Assembly: GCF_000695625.1 (NCBI RefSeq)
Contig: NZ_JMQI01000035.1
Coordinates: 51,581-115,580 of the forward strand
Source of the DNA: Amycolatopsis rifamycinica
Lineage (GTDB): Bacteria > Actinomycetota > Actinomycetes > Mycobacteriales > Pseudonocardiaceae
DNA length: 64,000 nucleotides
Direction: 5' to 3'
This document shows, piece by piece, positions 57,960-64,000 of this stretch (its first letter is position 1; each line of letters starts with the position of its first letter). Both the position numbers and the translations under genes were made by a program. Below the pieces are notes generated by a model. That model had not been told where the DNA came from, searched no databases, and saw nothing but the letters and a program-made list of their open reading frames with translations.

Positions 57960-59003
57960 TCAGCTGTCCAACGCAAGCGGCAACGTCTTCCGCACCCCGG
58001 ACCCGTGCCGCCCGTGCAGCGGCACCGCCGGAATCCCCGGCGCCGGAACCGGAGCACCCGGCCGGGCGCCCACGCGGATCGTCACTTCCGCCTTCTCCTT
58101 GCCGCCCGCCGTCCGCGTCAGCGTGTACGACGTCGCCGTGAAGGCCGCTCCCGGGACCGCCAGGTCCAGCACCCGCGGCGACCGCGGGGCGAAGCACGCC
58201 TGCGTGGAATCACCCCACACCCACGACTTCCAGCGGTCGGGCGGGCCCGCGGCCCGGCCCTGGACGCCCAGGGCCACCCGCAGCTCCTTCGCCAGCTCCC
58301 CGGCCTCCAGCACCGTGCTCTGGTAACCCGCCTCCGCCAGCACGCCCATCAGGCTCAGCGCCGCCGACGCCGTGCTCCGCAGCGCCCCGAGGTCACCGCC
58401 GCCGCGGGCCAGGGCCGCGATCGGGGCCAGGTCCGGCCGGTAGCGCACCGCCAGCCAGCGCACCCGCAGCACCTGGTCGCCGCGCGGGATGGCCCACGTC
58501 AGCAGCTGGGCCGAGGCCAGGGGGATGTCCGCGCGCCGGTACGCCGAGCGCAGCGCGTCGACCAGCGGTCCCGGTGCGCCCGGGCCGGGCGTCAGCCGCA
58601 CCAGCGCGCTCCAGCCGCCGTCGATCTCCGCGACGCCGAAGCGGTTGCCCGCGCGGTCGACGTGCTGGCGCACCTTCACCGCCCCGGCCACGTGCAACAG
58701 CGGGTCCGGGCCGTCGCGGCGGGTGTCGTGGTGGCGCAACCGGAACGCCGTCCACGTCAGCGCCCAGCCCGCCGGGTGCCGTCCCGCGAAGCGCACCGAC
58801 GTCAGCAGCACGACCAGCCCCGCGACCACGCTGACGCCGATCCGCGCCGGCTGCGTGACGCCGTCGGCCAGCCAGGCGAGCAGCACGGCGATCGCGGCGA
58901 TCTCCCACAGCGCCGCCTGCAGCGGCCGGATCGGCAGCAGCCACGGCAGCGGCGTGGACGCGGGCCGGGACGGCGGCAGGTGGACGGCGGTATCGACGGA
59001 CAC
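57960..59003 (-). CDS. eccE: Type VII secretion protein EccE
   Basis: The 347-residue product has two N-terminal membrane helices (LQAALWEIAAIAVLLAWLADGV and ARIGVSVVAGLVVLLTSVRFAG), then a cytosolic domain with GWALTWTAFRLRHHDTRR, GVAEIDGGWSALVRLTPG and YRRADIPLASAQLLTWAIP typical of EccE. EccE sits at the periphery of the ESX membrane complex. GTG 59003 follows AAAGGGGAG. It diverges from eccB across 141 bases and converges on the GH30 gene. A degenerate copy of its 3' end lies 102 bases past its stop. Confidence 0.88.
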   Translation of the reverse strand: MSVDTAVHLPPSRPASTPLPWLLPIRPLQAALWEIAAIAVLLAWLADGVTQPARIGVSVVAGLVVLLTSVRFAGRHPAGWALTWTAFRLRHHDTRRDGPDPLLHVAGAVKVRQHVDRAGNRFGVAEIDGGWSALVRLTPGPGAPGPLVDALRSAYRRADIPLASAQLLTWAIPRGDQVLRVRWLAVRYRPDLAPIAALARGGGDLGALRSTASAALSLMGVLAEAGYQSTVLEAGELAKELRVALGVQGRAAGPPDRWKSWVWGDSTQACFAPRSPRVLDLAVPGAAFTATSYTLTRTAGGKEKAEVTIRVGARPGAPVPAPGIPAVPLHGRHGSGVRKTLPLALDS

Positions 59004-59144
59004 GGGCTCCCCTTTCCCCGGCCTGCGACGCTACTGCCTCCCCGGATAGCGCGTGGGCGTAAAAATTACCCTCGCTGCCCCCTGGTGCGGTGCCTAGCAT
59101 CGGGCACTCGGAGGGTCGACGCACACAGCCGGGGGCACAGCAGC

Positions 59145-60566
59145 GTGTGGACGCAGCGGGACCAGATCCAGGCGTACCAGTTCCTGCGCCGCAGGCTCGT
59201 TTCCGCCCTCGTCGCCGCCGACGCCAACCACCCCGTCTCGCCCAGCCGCCGGCTCGTGCTGGGCACCGTGCTCGGCGTGGTGGCCGCCCTGCTGGTCACC
59301 GCCGTGTTCGGCATCATCGGGCTGCTGAACCCCTCCGGCGGCAAGGACTGGCTGGCCGGCGGCAAGGTGATCGTCGAAGAAGGCACCGGCGCGCGGTTCG
59401 TGCTCGGCGCCGACGGCGTGCTGCACCCGGTGCTCAACTACGCCTCCGCGCGGCTGCTGGCCGGCGGCAACGGCGACGCGACGGTGACCGTGTCGCCGGA
59501 GAACCTCGGCAAGGCCGGCCGCGGCGCCCAGATCGGCATCCCCGGCGCGCCCGACTCGCTGCCGTCGCGGGACGCACTGGTGAACACCCCCTGGACGAGC
59601 TGCAGCCGGACCACCCAGGACGCGCCGGCGTCGGCCGAGCCGCGCACCGCCGTCCTGCTGGCCGCGCCCGCGTCCGGCGTCGAGCTGCCGCGGGACCAGG
59701 GCGTGATCGTGCGGCTGCCGCAGGGGGAGCGCTTCCTGCTCGCGGGCGGGCGCCGCTACAAGCTGAGCGATGCGGCCGCGACCGCCCTGCAGTTCGACAG
59801 CTACCCGACGATCGCGGTGTCCTCGCGGTGGATCGACACCGTCCCGGCCGGTCGCGACCTCACCGCGCTGCCGGTCGACGGCGCCGGCGACCCGGGACCC
59901 GCGGTGGGCGGCCGCGGCACCCGCGTCGGCGAAGTCCTCGCCGTCGTCGACGCGATGGCCGCGCCCGGCACCGCGACGTCGTACTACCTGGTCCGCTCCG
60001 GCGGGCTCGAGCCGGTCGGGCAGACCGAAGCGAGCCTGCTGGTGACGACGGAGGCCAACGCCGCCGCCTACTCCGGGCCACCCGCGCCGGTGGAGGTCCG
60101 CGCGGCCGACGTCGCCGCGGTCGCGAAGGTCGCCGCGCCGCGCGCCGGCGGGGCCGACCCGGCCGGCTACCCCGACCGCATCCCCGGCAAGGCGCCGATC
60201 ACCGGGAACTCCGTGGCTCTGTGCGTTCAGGGCAGCCGGTTGCTCGTTTCGGCCGAATTCCCGCTTCCCGCCGGCGCCAAAGCCATCCAGGTCGCCACCC
60301 GGACCGAAGCACGGGTGGCGGACGAGGTGTTCGTGCCTCCCTCGGGGGGAGCCGTCGTCGTCGAGGCCGGTTCGGTCACCGCGTACCTGGTGACCGACAC
60401 AGGCCGGAAGTACCCGGTGGTGAACGCGCAGGCCCTGGCCTCGCTCGGCTACGGAGGCGTCGCCGAACCGCCGGCCACAGGTAGTTTGCTGGCATTGGTG
60501 CCGACGGGCCCCGCGCTGGACCCGGCCACGGCCGGGCGGCCGGCTCCGTCGGGTGGAACGGGGTGA
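59145..60566 (+). CDS. eccB: Type VII secretion protein EccB
   Basis: The 473-residue protein begins with the EccB signature MWTQRDQIQAYQFLRRRLVSALV, then one membrane helix (LGTVLGVVAALLVTAVFGIIGLL) and a large periplasmic region of R-repeats (ARFVLGADGVLHPVLNYASARLL, AVLLAAPASGVELPRDQGVIVRLP, YPVVNAQALASLGYGG). EccB is the outward-facing dimerising part of the ESX core. GTG 59145 fits the family start. TAGCAT (59095-59100) is a possible -10. It overlaps the next gene by 4 bases. Confidence 0.92.
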   Translation: MWTQRDQIQAYQFLRRRLVSALVAADANHPVSPSRRLVLGTVLGVVAALLVTAVFGIIGLLNPSGGKDWLAGGKVIVEEGTGARFVLGADGVLHPVLNYASARLLAGGNGDATVTVSPENLGKAGRGAQIGIPGAPDSLPSRDALVNTPWTSCSRTTQDAPASAEPRTAVLLAAPASGVELPRDQGVIVRLPQGERFLLAGGRRYKLSDAAATALQFDSYPTIAVSSRWIDTVPAGRDLTALPVDGAGDPGPAVGGRGTRVGEVLAVVDAMAAPGTATSYYLVRSGGLEPVGQTEASLLVTTEANAAAYSGPPAPVEVRAADVAAVAKVAAPRAGGADPAGYPDRIPGKAPITGNSVALCVQGSRLLVSAEFPLPAGAKAIQVATRTEARVADEVFVPPSGGAVVVEAGSVTAYLVTDTGRKYPVVNAQALASLGYGGVAEPPATGSLLALVPTGPALDPATAGRPAPSGGTG

Positions 60567-61273
60567 AAGTCGTGCACATGACAGAAGAGCGTCCGACCGA
60601 GGGTGAGCTGGACCAGGGGCGGGTCCGGGTCGCGGTCATCGAAGACCACCCGCTGTACCGCGTCTCCGTCGAACGCGTGCTGGCCGAAGCCGACTTCGTC
60701 GAGCTCGGCGCGGTCGTCGATTCGGTCGCCCGGTTCCACGTGCACCGGCAGCCGCCGGGCAGCGTGGTCCTGCTCGACCTGGGCCTGCCGGGCGTCGCGG
60801 GGGCGGCGGCCGTGCTGGAGGTGTGCGAGCTCGGGCACCACGTGCTCGTGGTCTCCGCGCAGGCGGAACCGGAGGTGGTGCTCGGCGCGATCGCGGCGGG
60901 CGCGCGCGGGTTCCTGTCGAAGGACGTCGACGCGGACGAGCTGCTGATCGCGATCAAGACGGTCGCGGGCGGCGGCGCGTACGTCTCGGCGGTGGTCGCC
61001 GGCATGATCATGAAGGACAACGCCGACCGGCCCGCCGTGTCGGCCGAAGCCGAGCTGTCGCCGCGCGAGGAACAGGTGCTGCGGCTGGTGGCGGCGGGGG
61101 AGCGGGACGTCGACATCGCGCTGATCCTCGGCATCGGCGTCCGGACGGTCCGCGGCTACCTCGACCGCATCCGCGACAAGACGGGCGAGCGGCGGCGGCC
61201 GGGGCTGGTCAAGGAGGCCATCCGCCGCGGCCTGATCGGCGAAGCGGGCCCCCGGCGCGGCGGCCGCAAATGA
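60563..61273 (+). CDS. NarL/LuxR-type response regulator (first of twins)
   Basis: The 236-residue protein has an N-terminal receiver domain (VAVIEDHPLYR, phospho-Asp in LLDLGLPG, Lys in FLSKDVD). The C-terminal LuxR helix-turn-helix reads LSPREEQVLRLVAAGERDVDIALILGIGVRTVRGYLDRIRDKTGERRRPGLV. Acidic pocket residues are all present, so phosphorylation is possible. GTG 60563 overlaps the eccB stop (GTGA); ATG 60578 is an alternative. It is co-transcribed with eccB and so is a candidate ESX regulator; no histidine kinase gene is nearby. Confidence 0.85.
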   Translation: MKVVHMTEERPTEGELDQGRVRVAVIEDHPLYRVSVERVLAEADFVELGAVVDSVARFHVHRQPPGSVVLLDLGLPGVAGAAAVLEVCELGHHVLVVSAQAEPEVVLGAIAAGARGFLSKDVDADELLIAIKTVAGGGAYVSAVVAGMIMKDNADRPAVSAEAELSPREEQVLRLVAAGERDVDIALILGIGVRTVRGYLDRIRDKTGERRRPGLVKEAIRRGLIGEAGPRRGGRK

Positions 61274-61899
61274 GCGGGCGCATCTCCGTCGGCGTGATCG
61301 AGGACCACCCGCTCTACCGGTACGCGCTGAGCCGCGTGCTGACCGAGGCCCCGGACATCGAGCTCGGCGCGGTCGCCGACTCGGTGGCCCGGTTCGCGGT
61401 CCAGGACCAGCCGGCGGGCAGCGTCGTCGTCCTCGACCTCAAGCTGCGCGGCGTCCAGGACGCGGCCGCGGTCCTGGAGGTCGGGCAGATGGGGCACAAG
61501 GTGCTCGTGGTGTCCGCGCACGCGGAACAGCCGGAGGTGCTCGGCGCGATGCAGGCCGGAGCGAAGGGCTTCCTGTCGAAGGACGTCGACGGCGACGAGC
61601 TGCTGCGCGCGATCCGCACGATCGCCGACGACAACGCGTACGTGTCACCGACGCTGGCCGGGATGATCATCCAGGACAGCGAAGAGCGGCACGCGGGCCC
61701 GAAGATCGTGCTGTCGGAGCGCGAGAAGCAGGTGCTGCGCCTGGTGGCGGCGGGGGAGCGGGACGTCGACGTGGCGGAGATCCTCAACATCAGCGTCCGC
61801 ACGGTCCGCTCCTACCTGGACCGCATCCGCGACAAGACCGGCGAACGGCGACGCGCGGGCTTCGTGCGCGTCGCCATCCGCGAGGGCCTCCTCCGCTGA
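61270..61899 (+). CDS. NarL/LuxR-type response regulator (second of twins)
   Basis: The 209-residue paralogue of the previous gene has the same layout: VGVIEDHPLYR, VVLDLKLRG, FLSKDVDGDE, then LSEREKQVLRLVAAGERDVDVAEILNISVRTVRSYLDRIRDKTGERRRAGFV. The recognition-helix regions of the two proteins are very alike, so they probably bind the same or similar DNA and may form heterodimers. The ATG overlaps the stop of its twin (ATGA). This is the last gene of the eccB operon, ended by the large hairpin just downstream. Confidence 0.87.
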   Translation: MSGRISVGVIEDHPLYRYALSRVLTEAPDIELGAVADSVARFAVQDQPAGSVVVLDLKLRGVQDAAAVLEVGQMGHKVLVVSAHAEQPEVLGAMQAGAKGFLSKDVDGDELLRAIRTIADDNAYVSPTLAGMIIQDSEERHAGPKIVLSEREKQVLRLVAAGERDVDVAEILNISVRTVRSYLDRIRDKTGERRRAGFVRVAIREGLLR

Positions 61900-61910
61900 C
61901 CCGACCCGGC

Positions 61911-61975
61911 GGCACTTTCACGTGAAAGTGACCTTCCGGAGTGTCCACTCCGGGTCACTTTCACGTGAAAGTGCC
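61911..61975. terminator. 65-base nested palindrome between convergent genes
   Basis: Perfect inverted 23-base arms (61911-61933 and 61953-61975) enclose a smaller palindrome CCGGAGTG-TC-CACTCCGG (61936-61953). Each outer arm contains its own 18-base palindrome CACTTTCACGTGAAAGTG (61913-61930 and 61956-61973). The hairpin lies 12 bases past one stop and 1 base before the other, so it is most likely a bidirectional terminator; a regulatory role for the repeated palindrome cannot be excluded. Confidence 0.8.
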
Positions 61976-61976
61976 C

Positions 61977-62771
61977 CTAGAGGCGGCGGTTGGCGAGGGC
62001 GCCGGTGGCGGTGCGGGCCTGGGCCGAGATGGCCGGGTCGACGTCCACCAGGAGCGTTTCGGGGGCCGCGCCCGCGGCGGCGGCGACCCGGCCGAAGCCG
62101 TCGGCCACCAGCGAGTACCCGATCCCCGTCGGCGCCTTCGGGTTCACCGTGACGCCCGTCGCCGCGGGGTCGGCCTGGCCGCACGCCAGCACCCAGCAGC
62201 CCGAGTCCAGGGCCCGCGCGCGCACCAGGACCTCCCACTGCTCGCGCTTGCCCTCGCCCGCTCCCCACGACGCCGGCAGCAGGACGACGTCGGCGCCGTC
62301 GTCGGCCAGCGCGCGGAACAGCTCCGGGAACCGGACGTCGTAGCAGGTGGCGACGCCGTACACGACGCCGTCCAGTTCGAAGGTCACCGGCGAAGCGCCG
62401 GGCGCCACCGTGTCCGACTCCGCGAACCCGAACGCGTCGTAGAGGTGGATCTTGTCGTAGCCGCGGTGGTGCCCGCCGCCGGTGATCAGGAGCGTGTTGC
62501 GGACCCGGCCGTCGCCCGCCGGGGTGAACATCCCGGCGACGACGACCACGTCGTGCTCGGCGGCCACCGCCGCCACCGCCGACGCCCACGGGCCGTCGAG
62601 GGGCTCGGCGATCGGCTCGAGCGGCCGCCCGAAGCGCGCCATGGCCGCTTCGGGGAACACGACGATCCGCGCGCCGTCCGCCGCCGCGGCCTCCACGCCG
62701 GAGCGAATCAGCTTCAGGTTCGCCTCCGGATCGTCACCCGAGTTGACCTGGCACAACGCGATTCGCGCCAC
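61977..62771 (-). CDS. Carbon-nitrogen hydrolase (nitrilase family)
   Basis: The 264-residue enzyme has the nitrilase triad: Glu in VVFPEAAM, Lys in YDKIHLYD and Cys in VATCYDVRFPE. The rest follows the omega-amidase/Nit2-like group (LLPASWGAGEGKREQWEVLVRARALDSGCWVLACGQ). It hydrolyses an amide or nitrile of a small molecule, substrate unknown. GTG 62771 is chosen because CAGGAGG (complement of 62777-62783) is 5 bases upstream and the protein then starts MARIALCQVNSG; the frame is open to 62804. It diverges from hisD by 83 bases. Confidence 0.88.
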   Translation of the reverse strand: MARIALCQVNSGDDPEANLKLIRSGVEAAAADGARIVVFPEAAMARFGRPLEPIAEPLDGPWASAVAAVAAEHDVVVVAGMFTPAGDGRVRNTLLITGGGHHRGYDKIHLYDAFGFAESDTVAPGASPVTFELDGVVYGVATCYDVRFPELFRALADDGADVVLLPASWGAGEGKREQWEVLVRARALDSGCWVLACGQADPAATGVTVNPKAPTGIGYSLVADGFGRVAAAAGAAPETLLVDVDPAISAQARTATGALANRRL

Positions 62772-62854
62772 CGCTGCCTCCTGCATGCTGGGATCGGCCG
62801 TCACCGGGGAGTATCGCCGAAAACCCGTTCGGTGTGACCTCGTACCCTGGGGGC

Positions 62855-64000
62855 ATGTTGAACCGCACCGACCTGCGCGGGCAGGTCCCGACCGCCGCCG
62901 AACTGCGCGCCACGCTGCCCCGCGCCGAATACGACGTGGACGCGGCGCTGCATCACGTGCGCCCGGTGGTCGAGGCGGTCCGCGACCGCGGTGTCGAAGC
63001 CGTCCTCGAGTACACCGAGAAGTTCGACAAGGTCCGCCCGCACGCCGTGCGCGTGCCGCGTCCCGAGCTGACGCGTGCCTTGGCGCAGCTGGACCCGGCG
63101 GTGCGCGAGGCGCTCGAGGAGTCGATCACCCGCGCCCGGAAGGTGCACGCCGAGCAGCGCCGCACCGACGTCACGACCACCGTCGTCGAGGGCGGCACGG
63201 TCACCGAGAAGTGGGTGCCGGTCGAGCGCGTCGGCCTCTACGCCCCGGGCGGGCTGGCCGTGTACCCGTCCACCGTGGTGATGAACGTCGTCCCGGCGCA
63301 GATCGCCGGCGTCGGCTCGCTGGTCGTCTGCTCGCCGCCGCAGGCCGCGTTCGGCGGGCTGCCGCACCCGACCATCCTCGCCGCGGCGGAGCTGCTCGGC
63401 GTCGACGAGGTGTGGGCGGCCGGCGGCGCGCAGGCCGTCGCGCTGCTGGCGTACGGCGGCACGGACACCGACGGCGCCGAGCTGGTCCCGGTCGACATCG
63501 TCACCGGGCCGGGCAACATCTACCTCACCGCGGCGAAGCGGCTGCTGCGCGGCCTGATCGGGATCGACTCCGAAGCCGGGCCGACCGAGATCGCCATCCT
63601 CGCCGACGAGACGGCCGACCCGGTGCACGTCGCCGCGGACCTGATCAGCCAGGCCGAGCACGACCCCCTGGCGGCGAGCGTGCTGGTGACGACGTCGCCC
63701 GCGCTGGCCGACGCCGTGGACGAGGAACTGGTGAACCGCGTCGCCGCGACGAAGCACACCGAGCGCGTCGCCGAAGCGCTGGGCGGTAAGCAGTCCGGCG
63801 TGATCCTGGTGTCCACTGTGGAGGACGGCCTGCGCGTCGTCGACGCCTACGCCGCCGAGCACCTGGAGATCCAGACGGCGAACGCGCGCGAAGTCGCGGC
63901 CCGGGTCCGCAACGCCGGCGCGATCTTCGTCGGCGCGTACGCCCCGGTGTCGCTCGGCGACTACTGCGCCGGGTCCAACCACGTGCTGCCCACCGGCGGG
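62855..64000 (+). CDS. hisD: Histidinol dehydrogenase, 3' end outside the window
   Basis: HisD oxidises L-histidinol to L-histidine in two NAD-dependent steps with zinc. The 382 residues present include VGLYAPGGLAVYPSTVVMNVVPAQIAGV, AGGAQAVALLAYG, VDIVTGPGNIYLTAAKR, GIDSEAGPTEIAILAD, ISQAEHDPLA and VSLGDYCAGSNHVLPTGG, all family signatures. The reading frame is open at base 64000; roughly 40-60 residues should follow. ATG 62855 follows GGGGG, and TACCCT (62843-62848) may be its -10. It would head the his operon. Confidence 0.95.
   Translation, partial: MLNRTDLRGQVPTAAELRATLPRAEYDVDAALHHVRPVVEAVRDRGVEAVLEYTEKFDKVRPHAVRVPRPELTRALAQLDPAVREALEESITRARKVHAEQRRTDVTTTVVEGGTVTEKWVPVERVGLYAPGGLAVYPSTVVMNVVPAQIAGVGSLVVCSPPQAAFGGLPHPTILAAAELLGVDEVWAAGGAQAVALLAYGGTDTDGAELVPVDIVTGPGNIYLTAAKRLLRGLIGIDSEAGPTEIAILADETADPVHVAADLISQAEHDPLAASVLVTTSPALADAVDEELVNRVAATKHTERVAEALGGKQSGVILVSTVEDGLRVVDAYAAEHLEIQTANAREVAARVRNAGAIFVGAYAPVSLGDYCAGSNHVLPTGG

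Noticed and set aside
1..64000. tRNA, rRNA or known small RNA genes
   Set aside because: No cloverleaf-like sequence with T-loop and anticodon arm or rRNA sequence was recognised on either strand by reading; a covariance search was not possible.

Overview
The window is high-GC actinobacterial DNA with the gene content of a filamentous actinomycete of the Pseudonocardiales, most like Amycolatopsis. This rests on frequent GTG/TTG starts, apparent leaderless promoters, a bioB-bsaP-DUF2567 order shared with mycobacteria, an NrtR-nadABC locus, a type VII (ESX) secretion locus, ALF-repeat proteins and Ala/Gly/Pro-rich coding. The genus is an inference; no rRNA or tRNA is present to test it.

Region 1 (1-19 kb) is metabolic. 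It holds the end of an SRPBCC protein, a cytochrome P450, bioA, two tandem SulP transporter-carbonic anhydrase fusions, a secreted TAP-type hydrolase, bioD, bioB, bsaP and a DUF2567 membrane protein. Then come an M48 protease, a VOC protein divergent from a MarR regulator across two perfect operators, a Lon-substrate-binding-domain protein, and the NrtR regulator divergent from nadA-nadB-nadC across a perfect palindrome. No bioF is seen here.

Region 2 (19-27 kb) is ESX-related. A mycosin-like protein has lost all three catalytic residues. It faces, across a 21-bp repeat array with inverted arms, a minus-strand operon of two WXG100-type proteins, a small helical protein, a PPE-like Gly/Pro-rich protein, a DUF1023 hydrolase and a small protein. 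An AMP-binding ligase, a broken YdeI/DUF1905 gene and an active-looking secreted trypsin follow.

Region 3 (27-34 kb) has three consecutive secreted trypsin-fold proteins whose catalytic His and Ser are replaced by Ser and Ala. They are fused to FG-GAP/VCBS repeats or a tachylectin-like propeller, and a small secreted protein follows.

Region 4 (34-47 kb) is a polymorphic-toxin island. Two large Sec-exported ALF-repeat proteins have toxin-like C-termini (Hint plus a papain-like Cys domain; a PD-(D/E)xK-like tail), each with an overlapping or abutting small immunity-type gene. After them come an orphan toxin-tip/immunity cassette, a deletion-fused remnant of an ALF gene and its immunity gene, two copies of a 91-bp promoter module, a DUF4190-type protein, a colicin-immunity-like gene and a dead IS481 element. 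A 56-bp perfect direct repeat of the 3' end of eccC flanks the last 3.9 kb.

Region 5 (47-62 kb) is the ESX core: eccC (minus strand), four ESX-associated proteins, a YbaB-like protein, eccD, eccE, eccB and twin NarL-type response regulators. A GH30 xylanase with a CebR-type operator sits between eccD and eccE. The end holds a nitrilase-family gene and the start of hisD.

The ESX core could export the WXG/PPE-like proteins of region 2. The ALF toxins carry Sec signal peptides but lie beside eccC, and repeat evidence ties toxin-cassette turnover to the eccC 3' end.
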